DNA of 64,000 bases from NCBI GenBank assembly GCA_002335605.1, contig BEDY01000011.1:372001-436000 (forward strand), read 5' to 3'. How positions within the stretch are numbered: position 1 is the first letter of the stretch; each line of letters begins with the position of its first letter. A program made the translations under genes and the position numbers. Positions 42,214 through 52,852 of this stretch are shown piece by piece. The stretch comes from Prillingera fragicola (lineage: Eukaryota; Basidiomycota; Tremellomycetes; Trichosporonales; Trichosporonaceae). Under the pieces are notes generated by a model. The model did not search any database. It saw nothing but the letters and a program-made list of their open reading frames with translations, and was not told the origin of the DNA.

Positions 42214-42311
42214 GCCTTCTACCCGAATCGAACGAGTGACCCTGTCATACACTGTAAATCACAGAAGGGGATACTACTAGTGACAAATTCTAACCACTGA
42301 ACTAAGAAGGC
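42214..42311 (-). tRNA. tRNA-Thr (anticodon AGT) with 26-nt intron
   Basis: Read on the minus strand: acceptor stem GCCTTCT / AGAAGGC pairs over 7 bp. The D-arm is GTTC-AGTGGTTA-GAAT and the anticodon stem TGTCA / TGACA. The loop CTAGTAA has anticodon AGT at 42278-42276, and the T-arm is ACTCG-TTCGATT-CGGGT. The intron occupies 42274-42249, between positions 37 and 38 as in other eukaryotic nuclear tRNAs. A run of seven T follows within 15 bases of the 3' end, fitting RNA polymerase III termination. The A-box and B-box regions (AGTGGTTAGA, GTTCGATTC) are present. A genome usually also encodes tRNA-Thr with other anticodons elsewhere. Confidence 0.92.
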
Positions 42312-42475
42312 TTGATATTTTCAATCACAAATGTTGCCCATGAACGTCGTTGTCAGTAATCACTTACACGTGATCCAGGAATAAGCCCCGCTTGCTGCCG
42401 GTGGAGGTCCAAAACCTGCATCATCTGTAGCCAACTTTTGTTTTGACCCCTCCTACACTCTTACTTGCACAAACC

Positions 42476-43876
42476 ATGGGCAAACTCAAGTCATCGCTCC
42501 TCAGTCATCAAGCGCAGTCGGCCAAGAAGGCTGCTGCCAAGCAGCGCGACGTCAACCGCGCGACTATGGCAAAGGGCAGCCAGCACTCTGTCTCGGAGAA
42601 GCGCAACATCAAGCGCCAGAGGCAGGAGCGCGAGAAGGCGCAGCGCGCCAAAGAGGAGCTCGAGGCTCTGAAGAAGGCCGCCAACGCTAAAGCGGAAGCC
42701 GAGCATCTCGAGTCGAAGGGCAAGGGCAAGGCCGAGGCTGTCGAGGTCGAGGGACTCGCGAGCGATGGGCGCAAGGCTCTCACGGCAGAGGACCTCGCGC
42801 GGTACGAGGCCCAGCGGTTGGCCAAGGCGATCGTTCCCATTGCACCAGACGATACGGTGCTGCTTCTAGGAGAAGCCAACTTTTCCTTTGCCCGGGCCCT
42901 CGTCGAGGGAAGGTGTCACGCTGGCCATCTCGTCTGCGCAACGGCCTACGACAGCGAAGCCGAGACATATGAAAAGTACCCCGATGCCGCCGCCAATGTG
43001 GAAGCTCTCCGCAAGAAGGGAGCTCGTGTGGCGTTCAGCATTGACGCTGGTGCGCTTGAGAAGAGCAAGAAGGCGGTCGGTACCGGCAAGCGCTGGTCGC
43101 GTGTCGTGTTCAACTTTCCCCACGCCGGCAAGGGTATCACCGACCAGGACCGCAACGTGCGCGAGAACCAGGTCTTGCTGTTGAGGACTATGAAGAGTGT
43201 CGCACCACTGCTCACCGACGGCCCGACTGCGTTCCCTATCGTCGAGACGGCCAAGGGACGAGGAAATGTCAAGCCCCGCGGCAAGGCCAACGGTAAGGCT
43301 CTGCGTGTGCGTTCGCGCGCCGCCAGCGTCAGCGAGGATGAAGAAATGGAGGGCGTCACGGATGACGAGTACGTTTTTGAAGAGGACGTCGTCGACGAGG
43401 CCGCCGAGGACAACACCGACAGCGCGTTCAAGCCTACAAAGTACACGCGGCCCAAGTTTACTGGCGCAGTCCCCATGAACTTTACGCCGCCCAACCGCCA
43501 GGGCACATTGCTCGTCACCCTCCTCGCCCAAAACCCCTATACGCTCTGGGAGATGCCGCGCCTCGCAACCCGCCCTCCCTCAACCGCACAGGGCGGCCAC
43601 GGCAAGCAGCCGCGCTACCGCCAGCTCCGCTCCTTTGAGTTTGTCCCCGCCGCGTACCCGGGCTACGCGCACCGCCGCACGATTGGCTGGCGTGAGGGGC
43701 TGAGCAAGGCGCAGAACGAGGAGATTGTTGGCCGCAAGGGATTGGCGCGCACTTGGGAGTTTTGTGTCTGGGATGGACCCAAGGAGGAGGGTGAAGAGGA
43801 GGAGAGGAAGCAGGACCGCGGATGGGGACAGATGAGGGATCACGCCGACTTTGGTGGGTGGAGTGGCAAATACTAA
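42476..43876 (+). CDS. BMT5: 25S rRNA (uridine-N3)-methyltransferase, BMT5-like (466 aa)
   Basis: Single exon from ATG 42476 (context ACCATGGG). It begins MGKLKSSLLSHQAQSAKKAA, a basic nucleolar-type N-terminus with a Lys/Glu/Ala coiled coil to about residue 85. The catalytic DUF2431 domain follows: DDTVLLLGEANFSFARALVE (the SAM-binding GEANFSF motif near residue 125), then VVFNFPHAGKGITDQDRNVRENQVLL, the family signature. A Lys/Arg and acidic insert (about residues 260-320) precedes FTGAVPMNFTPPNRQGTLLVTLL. The C-terminus contains RTIGWREG, a conserved block. Yeast Bmt5 methylates U2634 of 25S rRNA during 60S maturation in the nucleolus. Length and order of motifs fit; the insert is longer than in yeast. 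Confidence 0.9.
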   Translation: MGKLKSSLLSHQAQSAKKAAAKQRDVNRATMAKGSQHSVSEKRNIKRQRQEREKAQRAKEELEALKKAANAKAEAEHLESKGKGKAEAVEVEGLASDGRKALTAEDLARYEAQRLAKAIVPIAPDDTVLLLGEANFSFARALVEGRCHAGHLVCATAYDSEAETYEKYPDAAANVEALRKKGARVAFSIDAGALEKSKKAVGTGKRWSRVVFNFPHAGKGITDQDRNVRENQVLLLRTMKSVAPLLTDGPTAFPIVETAKGRGNVKPRGKANGKALRVRSRAASVSEDEEMEGVTDDEYVFEEDVVDEAAEDNTDSAFKPTKYTRPKFTGAVPMNFTPPNRQGTLLVTLLAQNPYTLWEMPRLATRPPSTAQGGHGKQPRYRQLRSFEFVPAAYPGYAHRRTIGWREGLSKAQNEEIVGRKGLARTWEFCVWDGPKEEGEEEERKQDRGWGQMRDHADFGGWSGKY

Positions 43877-44081
43877 ATTTTCGAGGGATAGATACTCTGT
43901 ACTTGTACGATGCGAGCATTGCATAGGGATATCACCTGCAGTAGCCAGTGAAGCGGCGCGGATTGTAACCGTCCGCGCAATACTATCGCATCTAACGACC
44001 AGGCTTAGAGAGTAGCCCCAGGGCCATTCTTACATGTCGTGCGGACTTGTAGGCCGCGTCCGGATACTAGGCAGGACAGGC

Positions 44082-45628
44082 CTAACCTTTGACCTGCCAC
44101 ACCTCTCCGCTCACAGCTCCACTCCTAACCCCCTCACCAGGCTCAATAACACCCACCCCCTCCACATTAACCTCACTGAGTGCGCCGAGCGACTCGGGCG
44201 TCGCCGCACGATCACGGTGCCGCAGCTTGATAGCCCCCTGATCACACAGCCCCAGCGCCGACCCAGTCAGTATAGCAGCCGGGAGCGAGAGGAGCGCAGC
44301 CGTAGGCGAGTCGGTGGGGGTGGTACTCCGCTCCGGCGTCGTAGCGTACCGCTGCGCCACATCCCGCCCATGTCCGTGGTCCCGGTGCGTGTGCCGGGAA
44401 TGCCCCTCGTGCCCGCGGGTGCTCGCCGGCGTCGTGTGCTCGGCGCCGGGGCGGTCGAGATCCTGGCTACGCCGCTGGGAAGTGAGCGCGCTCGCGAACG
44501 AGTGCGCACTCAGAGGTGAGCTCCCGCCGGCGCTGTAGAGCGTGGAAGATGTCGTGAGGCCGTGCTCCTCGTCGCCTGAGAGCGTTGGCCGGCGCGCCGT
44601 CTCAGCCGCCAGCGAGGGTTTGCCGGTACGCCGCTGCCGGAGACTTGGGCCGTGGGCGTCCGGCCGCGCGAGGAGGCGGGGGGAGACTGACGGGTCGGTG
44701 CTGGGGAAGGGCAGGGTTGTGGGTGGAAGGTTGTCGCTGGCGGCACTGGCGCTGACGCTGGGGCTCGTGGTAGTGCTCGTGGCTGTGCTTGAGCGGGTGT
44801 CGCGCCTTCTGGCGAGGGAGACGCGTTTGGGAATGTCCTGGAGGCGCCGGAAGAAGCCACTGGTGGCTAGTGGGGGCGACGTGGCGCCGATGCTGCTGCC
44901 GGCTGTACTGGGGCGGGAGACCAGGTATGATCCGGCTGGCCTAGCGGTAGCGGGAATCGTAGCTGTCGTAGGGCTGTCGATGTCAAATCCGGCCTGCCGG
45001 GAGACGACTTGCTCAGCGATAGTAACCGTGGGGCGGCGTTCGGGGGAGCGACGCTGGCTCCTCCTGGGCGACCTGTTGCGCTGCTGCCGTGGCATCAACC
45101 CGTCGACAGTAGCCGCAGTCCAAGGCTGAGGCAGCTCTGCCTGACCCAAACAGTCAGCACCACAAGTGACCACACATGTGCGTGAGAACTCACCCCCGCC
45201 CTCGCTTCGCGCGCCACAAGCAACGCCTCGACAGCATCATTGAGCTCCACCAGAGTGAGACTCGGCTCCTGGATTGTAGAAGCATAGTCTGCGTCAATTC
45301 CAATGTCCGAGTCGGTGCGCATCACTGCGCGGTGGATGCCTGCGCGCGTTGCTGGGTCGGGGCTGCCGCGGAGGAGCAGGGGAAAACAGGGGTCAAGGGC
45401 TAGGGCTGTCCTGTACCGAGTGAGAACCTTGGGCAGCGTCGTGGACGTCGAAGAGAGCACAGGAAGAGACGTCGTAGAAGATGCGGCTGCGATGGAGATC
45501 ACAGGCTCGCCAACCCGGGACCGCTCCGTGAGCTCGGGGGCTGACATGATGGATAGGCCTGTCGACGAGCTCGAGGTGCTTGGAGCCACTGTGGTGGGAA
45601 AGACGGAGCTGAGGGGAGTCGTGAGCAT
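44082..45628 (-). CDS. Unknown Ser/Thr/Arg-rich protein (497 aa)
   Basis: Minus-strand model: exon 1 45628-45194, 53-nt intron, exon 2 45140-44082. I do not recognise it. Residues about 65-145 (VLTRYRTALALDPCFPLLLRG ... LVELNDAVEALLVAREARAG) look folded and helical. The middle is disordered and rich in Arg/Ser/Thr/Pro, with a basic patch (MPRQQRNRSPRRSQRRSPERR near residue 160) and RRLQDIPKRVSLARRRD near residue 235. A hydrophobic helix-like stretch, AALLSLPAAILTGSALGL, lies near residue 430 and could be membrane-associated. Stop TAG at 44084-44082. It is convergent with BMT5. The two-exon frame and strong GTGAGT donor support a real gene; function open. Confidence 0.7.
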
Positions 45629-45740
45629 CTTGGGTTATAGTAATCGTGTGTGGTGCAAAGGATAAGTAGTCAGTGTGCTTTCCCAGGCATGTCTCTATGT
45701 GACCAACAGAGGACAGGTGCATATCACGCACCACGACGCC

Positions 45741-47367
45741 CTACTCGTCGTCCATCACCATGTCACTGTTGGCAGATCGCCGGTCAAGGCTGCGGCTCCT
45801 CGATCGCCGAGGTGACGCACTACGCGGCGGCGGACTCCGGCGCTGGGGAGGACTCAGCCTCGCCGCTGAGCGCCAAGCGTCTGCCCTGGCAGCGCGGCCA
45901 GGATCCGTGTCGTCCCGCTCACGCTCGCCGTCATCACGGTAGTCGAGCCTCTCACCCAGCCTCTCCTCCAAATCCCTCTCGCTCCCACGCCCGCGGATAC
46001 TCAAGCCCTCGCCCCGCTCACGGTTGTCACGCGAGTCGCGATCGCGCGCCGCGCGGCCATGGTCCCACCTGTCCGTGTCACGTCCGCCGCGTTCAAAGTT
46101 AGGGCGCGCCTCGGCGCCACGCTCCCAGCGCCCACCGTCATCTGCGCGGCGCCGAGGGCCACGAGCACGGACGTCTCGCTCGCGGGTGTCGTAGTTGCGG
46201 AAACCCCTTGATCCGCGGGACTCGGGGTCAACATAGCGCATCGATCCACGGCCTGGCTGTCAGCATCACGACCGTTGACATCGCAGCAGACGTACCCTTG
46301 AAGACGACTCCACCGGCATCACGGACAGCCTGGCGCTCCGCCTCCAGCTGTGCCTTCATCTCGGCGAGCTTGGCTTTCCTTGCCTCCTCAAGACGCTCCT
46401 TCTCCTCACGCTCCAGCCTGGCGTCAAGCTCGTCAAGGGTCTCCTCACGCGCCGGTGACGCCGAGCGATCGCGCGACTTTTTGGAACGACGAGGCTCCTT
46501 TGACCTGGACCTTGAACGATCCCTGTCGCGGTCCTCGGCATCGTCTCCGCGAGCTTTCCTCCTCTCGCGGCGGCGTTCATGGCGCTCCTCGCGCTCACGC
46601 TCTTTGCGGTCGCGGCGTCGGCGACGGCGCTCTCGCTCCTCGTCCTCACTGTCGACCGACGACACGCTAGGGCTTCGAGGTGCGACAGCACGGCGCAGCT
46701 CCAGCTCACCGCAGTGGGACATGACGACAGGTGACAAAGGCCTGTCCTTACCGTCGGTGGCGAGCTTGCCAATAGCCTGTACGTGCTCCATGCCACCTAC
46801 CACACGGCCAAACACCACATGTTTGCCCGTCAAGTGGCTAGCGCCCGCGAGGGTAATAAACCATTGCGAGTTGTTGGTGTCTGGTCCACGGTTGGCCATC
46901 ACCAGCAAGCCCTCACGGTCGACCTCGGTGCCTTCTCCGGTGAGGCGCTCATCCTTGAATGCTCCACCGTAGATGCTCTCGCCGCCGCTGCCGTTGCGCT
47001 TCGTAAAGTCGCCTCCCTGGATCATGAACTCGTCGATCACGCGATGCACCGGGCTGCCCTTGTACGAGAGCGTTGCGCCAGTGGAGGAGACGCCTTTCTC
47101 GCCGGTGCAGAGTGCACGAAAGCTGCAGGTCAGCTGTTGTTCGTGGAGTTAGGCATAGCATAGGTTGATGTGAATGGCACCCACTTTTCAGCAGTCTTGG
47201 GCACGCTTCAAGTCAGCTACATGTTCAAACAGGTCGAACGTACACATCGGCGAATAACTCGCACTGCAGTGTCAGCGCAGCTCATCACAAAGCGACCGAC
47301 TCACCACTACGCGTCCCAGAGGTTGATCTCCTACTGTAAAGTCGAGGAACACTCGTGGGTTGACCAT
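45741..47367 (-). CDS. Cyclophilin-type peptidyl-prolyl isomerase with Arg/Ser-rich tail (480 aa)
   Basis: Minus-strand model: exons 47367-47305, 47263-47244 (20 nt), 47205-47185 (21 nt), 47122-46296, 46252-45741; introns of 41, 38, 62 and 43 nt. The spliced N-terminus is [20 protein letters not shown], then [23 protein letters not shown], the standard cyclophilin opening. The active-site block is [15 protein letters not shown], and the NSQWFI and GKHVVFG motifs follow. The residue at the human CypA Trp121 position appears to be His ([11 protein letters not shown]), as in SR-cyclophilins, which bind cyclosporin less well. After residue 175 the protein is Arg/Glu/Asp/Ser-rich, with a coiled coil ([20 protein letters not shown]) and a C-terminal RS-like tail ([13 protein letters not shown]). 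A nuclear splicing-associated isomerase (PPIG/CYP63 type) is likely. Confidence 0.92.
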
Positions 47368-47687
47368 GTCGACTGGACGGAAGAAGGAGCAAGTTCAACA
47401 GATGGGTCTGCTACTGTACACTTTGTGATGATGAAACAATTTGATTCCGTCCATGTTCTGATCGAGAAGTGTCAACAGTCGCGTCCACCAACACCTACTG
47501 CCATTCTCATCCATTCACATCTGCGCAACCATCAACCTCCCAGCACAGAGACACACGCGACAGTGACAGCAAGCAGTGACAGCGCGTCCGCAGCCGCGAA
47601 TACCCCGACCGCAGAGTACAATCCCATCCCGTGTCTTCTCAACGCTCCCTCCACCAACCCCCATCCGATCTCTACTAGCGCACAACC
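47368..47687. promoter_or_regulatory. Divergent promoter, cyclophilin / gamma-tubulin
   Basis: 320 bases between the two start codons, serving both genes. No specific site is claimed. Confidence 0.6.
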
Positions 47688-49681
47688 ATGGGTCGCGAGA
47701 TCATCTCCATCCAGGCAGGGCAGGCCGGCAATCAGAGTGAGTAGCAGCGAGGCAGACTGAAAGCGTAGGGCTGACAGAACAGTTGGAGAACAGGTGTGTG
47801 CTGTGGGGATGACAGAGTGCTCGGACTCGCTCGCGGTGCCAACTGTTACAACCCGTCGCAACTAACAGTGTACGAGCTGACATGTCTAGTTCTGGCAGCG
47901 TCTCTGTGCAGAGCATGGCATTTCACCAACAGGAAACCTCGAGGATTGGGCCGAGGGCGGACTAGGCGACCGCAAAGACGTCTTCTTCTACCAGGCCGAC
48001 GACGAGCACTACATTCCGCGTGCGCTACTTATTGATCTTGAGCCACGAGTGAGCGGAATACACCATCGCGCAAGAAACTGTGCTGACAGTCCAGGTCATC
48101 AACCAGATCCTCTCATCACCGTTCAAGGGCCTCTACAACCCCGAGAACATTTTCCTGTCGCAGCACGGTGGTGGAGCAGGAAACAACTGGGCTGAGGGCT
48201 ACGGCGCTGGAGAAAAGGTGTATGACGAGCTGATGGACATGATTGATCGCGAGGCGGACGGAAGTGACAGTTTGGAAGTGAGTAGGCACGGCCATGGAAG
48301 GTGCTCACACTGCAGGGCTTTATGATGATGCACTCAATCGCAGGCGGAACAGGATCAGGTCTCGGCTCGTTCCTGCTGGAACGCTTGAATGACCGCTTCC
48401 CCAAGAAGCTCATCCAGACCTACTCTGTCTTCCCCGAGAGCTCGGACGTTGTCGTGCAGCCGTACAACAGTATTTTGGCCATGAAGCGACTGGTCAACAA
48501 CGCCGACTCGGTTGTCGTTCTCGACAATGCGGCGATTGGCCGTATCGCGCATGACAGGTTGAGCTCGACCATGCCCAACTTTGACCAGCACAACCAGCTG
48601 GTGTCGACTGTCATGGCTGCGTCCACGACAACATTGCGCTACCCATCGTACATGAACAACGACCTTGTTGGCATTATTGCGAGCTTGATCCCGACACCTA
48701 GGTGCCACTTTTTGATGACGAGTTATACACCATTCACTGGTGACGAGATTGAGAAGGTACGTGTGGAGTGGTTGACGTGATGTCGTTGTCAAGGGTGGTG
48801 GTGTTCAAGGCCGCTTCACAAGCGCCGAGTCTTGTGACTTTGGATCCTTCCATTCCATCGTCTGGGTTTCATTGGATACTGACAGCCTAGGCCAAGTCTG
48901 TGAGGAAAACAACGACATTGGACGTCATGCGTCGTCTTCTGCAACCGAAGAACCGTCTCGTCTCAACAACGTCGACGCGCAACAGTTGCTACATCTCGTG
49001 CCTGAACATTATCAGTGGTGACGTCGACCCCACGGATGTCCACAAGTCGTTGCTGCGTATCCGTGAGCGTCAGCTTGCAAACTTTATTCCTTGGGGCCCA
49101 GCGAGTATCCAGGTGGCGCTGGCAAAGCGGCGGACAAAGGAGAACCGCGTCAGTGGTATAATGATGGCGAATCACACAAGTATTGCGTCGGTGAGTACAC
49201 CCTGCGTGTCGGCATTAGTGGCTAATGGTCCTAGTTGTTCAAGAAGCAGATGGACCAGTACGACCGTCTTCGCAAGCGCAACGCCTTCCTCGAGCCCTAC
49301 AAGCAGTCTGACGTGCTCGGCAGCAACTGGGCAGAGGAATTCGACGACGCCAGGTGAGTAATCAGGATCAGATGGAACAAGGGAATAGCAGCGATCGTCG
49401 GTGCCTAGACAGAGTGGTGTTTAACACCTGGTTGCGTGTGTCTTTCGGGCAATGACCGTTTCGGACCAGTCTCCCTCGGAACGAGCATCGGAAACTCCCT
49501 TTCAGAAGGGGGTTTCGACCGCTGGGGGACCGCTTTTGGCCGCAACAACGTCGCTTTTTCCGATCGAGGGTTGTCCCCCTCTTTGTATTTGTGTTTTCTG
49601 ACACTCCACAGGCGCGTCGTTGGCGAGCTGGCTGAAGAGTACATTGCGTGCGAGAGCGAGGGATACATTAATTACTCGTAA
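47688..49681 (+). CDS. TUB4: Gamma-tubulin (443 aa, eight exons)
   Basis: Model: exons 47688-47736, 47783-47793 (11 nt), 47890-48048, 48095-48277, 48316-48756, 48891-49190, 49235-49353, 49612-49681; introns 46, 96, 46, 38, 134, 44 and 258 nt. Gamma-tubulin nucleates microtubules at the spindle pole body. It is gamma rather than alpha or beta because of [57 protein letters not shown] and [11 protein letters not shown]. The tubulin GTP-binding motif is AGGTGSG. The C-terminus [18 protein letters not shown] lacks the acidic tail of alpha/beta-tubulins. Length is normal. Exon 2 encodes only the end of I plus GEQ and is needed to join NQ to FWQRL. The symbol follows budding yeast. Confidence 0.95.
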
Positions 49682-50778
49682 CTGTAACGCTTGCACTGGT
49701 GCGATGAGGGGGTGGCGGCGGTAGTGGGGCCAATGGCGGTGTGTATGATGAAGTCATATGGGTTATTCTGGCACTGAGCAGCAACTTTGGCTCGGTGTAA
49801 AGGCGCTGCGGTGCTAGTGCCGCGATAGTAGTTTGGACATGTGACTGTCGCTGTGACTACCTACTGGTCGTGGGTGAGCCAAGAGGCCAAGAGGAGGCCG
49901 ATGGAGCTGCAACTGCTGCAGCAACTCGAGCACCACCTCCTCGTTGTGAGTGACATCAGCCAGCCCATATGATGCGCCACCCCCGTGCCTAGATTTGTAT
50001 CGGAGGCATTTTCTTCCCTGAATACCACCGAGGGGCGCAATCTCCACACTCTTGTTGTGATCGTACTGCATCCTCTTGCTCGGTGAGTGCCCATGCTGTA
50101 CTCATTCCTCTGCTCGCTAAGCGAACACTAGCAGTAAGAGCCCATGGGGACCCAATCCACATCGGAAAGTCTCTCCTCCGAGTCGCTCACCCGTCTCCCA
50201 TGGTCTTGCCATTTTTAGTGTTCACGGTGACGCAGATTGATGTAATCGCCACCAAGAGGCGGCGTCTGCTAGCGTCGATGCACAGAGACGTTTTGCCTAG
50301 CTCTACTCAATCGTGGGCGTTTCGGGATAAGAAGCAGCTCCGAACTCACCCACGCGCCGCCGCAGCTGTCGCAGCGTGGGCTGCCCATGATGTCAGCCCG
50401 AGAGCGGGAGGAGCAGGCGGGGGGTGCCTGGCCGCGTATCTTTTGATCACACTCTGTCATACCTCGAATCGCCCAGCGCCATTGTCGCGGGTGGTGCGCA
50501 TTTAGCACCACGCCATCGAGTTTATGGCTAGCTGCTGGCAGCTGGACGATCACCGGGGATGTGCAGGGGGTTGCTGCCCGAGCTGCCCGAGGCGGAGAGG
50601 TACTCGTCGATGTGAGCAGGTTGTGTTTCTCATGCTCTCGACATATTAACCAAGAGTACCAAGAGATCACCCACCTTGTTGCCACTTTTCCACAACGAAC
50701 ACTTTACGACCACGACCACTGCTCCACCACCACTCAGCACTACCATCACCTCAACCACACCACCAGGACAGCCACTCA
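49682..50778. other. Intergenic region
   Basis: 1.1 kb after gamma-tubulin. On the minus strand, 49814-50094 and 50269-50520 contain open frames with unremarkable composition (one with a CDSCGG motif), but splice signals do not join them into a convincing protein. No gene is accepted. Confidence 0.4.
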
Positions 50779-51342
50779 ATGCCGTCCCACGCCATCATGA
50801 CTTCATCGGCCCAAGAGCCAATAGCCTCTACGCGGTACACCACTCCACTGAACGAGCCCGCTCCGCAGTCAACCTACCACGCAACCTACCTCGCCTACCT
50901 GGACACCTCTGACCCGCCTCCGTACGAGTATCACCGGTTCGCGATGGACGTCCCGCGCGCCTCCATCTCGCCCAGCGAGGCCTCCACCTACCCGAGCAAG
51001 CTAGGCAAGCACGGCCGCTCCGGCTCGGTGGACTCGACGACGTCCGTCCTGAGCACCACCTCGCGCGCGTCCTTCAGCGCACCCCTCGCGCCCCTCCCCG
51101 AACCCACCTCCGCAGCCACGCCAAGCGACCTCCCCGCCGCGCCGGATACGAAGCCCCGCCGACGCACCGCCCGCGAACGCGAGCTCGACGCCATGGCCCG
51201 CGACTACATTGCCCGGAGCTACGAGTACGCCTTTGTGCCCATGCTCGCGCGCGACGCCGGGCAGGGGTTCGGCGCCGTCGCGGAGGAGCCCAGGGGGAAG
51301 CGCTGGAAACGCAGGATTCAGCGGTGGGCGGAAAAGGCCTAG
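50779..51342 (+). CDS. Small unknown protein with basic C-terminus (187 aa)
   Basis: Single ORF from ATG 50779 (a second Met at residue 7) to TAG. The N-terminal two thirds are Ser/Pro/Thr/Ala-rich and probably disordered, with a YEYHRF patch near residue 50. A folded-looking C-terminal helix follows: RRRTARERELDAMARDYIARSYEYAFVPM (about residues 127-155), ending in a basic cluster (RGKRWKRRIQRWAEKA) that may be amphipathic and membrane-binding. No family recognised. The CT/CA-rich leader before the ATG and steady third-position GC support expression. Confidence 0.65.
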   Translation: MPSHAIMTSSAQEPIASTRYTTPLNEPAPQSTYHATYLAYLDTSDPPPYEYHRFAMDVPRASISPSEASTYPSKLGKHGRSGSVDSTTSVLSTTSRASFSAPLAPLPEPTSAATPSDLPAAPDTKPRRRTARERELDAMARDYIARSYEYAFVPMLARDAGQGFGAVAEEPRGKRWKRRIQRWAEKA

Positions 51343-52191
51343 CCAGCAGTGGATCTGCAGATCCCATGAATTGGCGGAGGCGGCGGCGGCGGCTTAGACA
51401 AGGGACGCAGTCTGGCCAGATGTCGCAGATGCTGCAGGCCGTGATCTGCTGCTGGCCCGGTGACCGCTGCCGTTTTGGTGGCCGGGTCGGAGAGTATCCG
51501 AGTAGACGTCGCCTCGGCCTGGGTTAGTGTCTTGTGGACACGACCTGGCGCCACCTTTACGAGTTGTAGATACACGTCACGATATAGTTTAGCAGATAAA
51601 CGTTGTATGCTAGCAGTGTTGCTATTGCCGCAGAGCCGATCTCGTCCGAGTCCGAGCTGCTGACGTGGGTGGGATGCTACTGAGCCGGCCGGTGAATAGA
51701 TACGTGGACGCGGAGACGTGGCCGTGCCGAACTCGAGCTGGTGCCGAACTCGAGCTGGTGCCGAACTCGAGCTGGGTGCCGATGACGGCCGATGGTGTAC
51801 GACAGCGCTGCGGCCGCCGGCGGTACGAGTGCAGTATGCAGTATGCATGATGCATGCGAGTCCAAGGCCGTGCCGACAATGCCCGTGCCGATGTACAAAC
51901 CGGCGCAGCTGTCGGACGGGCATTATCGGCACCGCAGAAGTCGCTCGGCCACGCGCTGCCTCGGTCTCGGTCATGAACACGTCGTCGCCGAGATTGCGAT
52001 GCTGACTCTTTTGCTTACTCTTGCACAGTCATACTTATAGCCACGTCGATAGACCGTGTCTGGCCTCTCTCATGCATACATGCCTCTCTCCTGCACTTAT
52101 AGCCTGCTGCATCACCTAGCTTCTACTCGACCACCACTCTGAGCACCTCCCCACCACCGCAGCCAACCACCTCCACCCAAGCACACACACA
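51343..52191. other. Intergenic region with a 17-bp triplicate repeat
   Basis: 850 bases with no gene seen. It contains three exact tandem copies of a 17-bp unit at 51724-51774 and several CATGCATG-like words near 51845-51860. The right end is the leader of the next gene. Confidence 0.5.
51724..51774. repeat. 17-bp tandem repeat, three perfect copies
   Basis: Unit GTGCCGAACTCGAGCTG at 51724-51740, 51741-51757 and 51758-51774. Each unit contains the self-complementary hexamer CTCGAG. It is non-coding as far as can be told. Confidence 0.9.
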
Positions 52192-52852
52192 ATGAAGTGC
52201 ATCAACAACCTCTCCTTCAACGACTGCGCAGACCACTGTGCCTGCCTCTTTATCGACGCCGACGCCGCCACCGCCTCCCCCGCAGCACTCAGCTGGGGCT
52301 CCGACTCTGGCGGCGAGACCTGCGTCGAAGACTACGACGACGACGGCGACGACATTTACGAAGCGTACGGCGACGGCGACGGGTGGAGCTGGGGCGTCAT
52401 CGATGGCGACCAAGTAGAGTACCTCGACGTGAGTTCGCGCCCTGCTGCCCTGCTGGAGATAACTGACGACGTTAGGACATTTCCGAGCTCGACATCGGCC
52501 TGTCGTGTACCGCTGAGGAGGACGAGCGGCTGCGCGACCTCGAGGCACGGTATCGCCGCTATGGCGCTGGCGACCCGGTGGTGCTGCGCATGCTCCGCCA
52601 GGGGTCTGATGTCTACCAGTCAGACGAGGAGGATATGTTGAGCGACGACGACGACAAGACGCTCGATGTGAGTGCCAGCGTGGTAGCAAGGGGCAGAGTC
52701 GCTGACACGCGCAGGACGAGCACGAGCAGCGTGATGCGCTCGACAGTGATGCCGAGATGGACTATGCCAAGCTGTGTGCGCGGCTTGAAGCGCTTGTCAT
52801 GCCCGAGTCCCGGCCAGAGATGTTGCGGCAGGTGCCATTTGTTGCAGTGTAG
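52192..52852 (+). CDS. Acidic unknown protein (188 aa)
   Basis: Model: exons 52192-52428, 52476-52667, 52715-52852; introns of 47 and 47 nt. The start MKCINNLSFNDCADHCACLF is Cys-rich. It is followed by very acidic Asp/Gly/Tyr stretches (YDDDGDDIYEAYGDGDG), then a helical part (ISELDIGL..EEDERLRDLEARYRRYGAG) and another Asp run. No family recognised. The final exon is uncertain: a strong GTGAGT donor lies at 52863, just after the TAG. Splicing instead from 52831 to 52921 would give a different C-terminus (RYSYDLYNRNNIVIDELLIQ...) ending at 52992. Real gene likely; end unsettled. Confidence 0.65.

Noticed and set aside
49814..50520. Minus-strand fragments, one with CDSCGG, as a further C6L unit
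   Set aside because: Cysteine spacing does not match C-x2-C-x6-C-x18-C, and the fragments cannot be joined with consistent splice sites.
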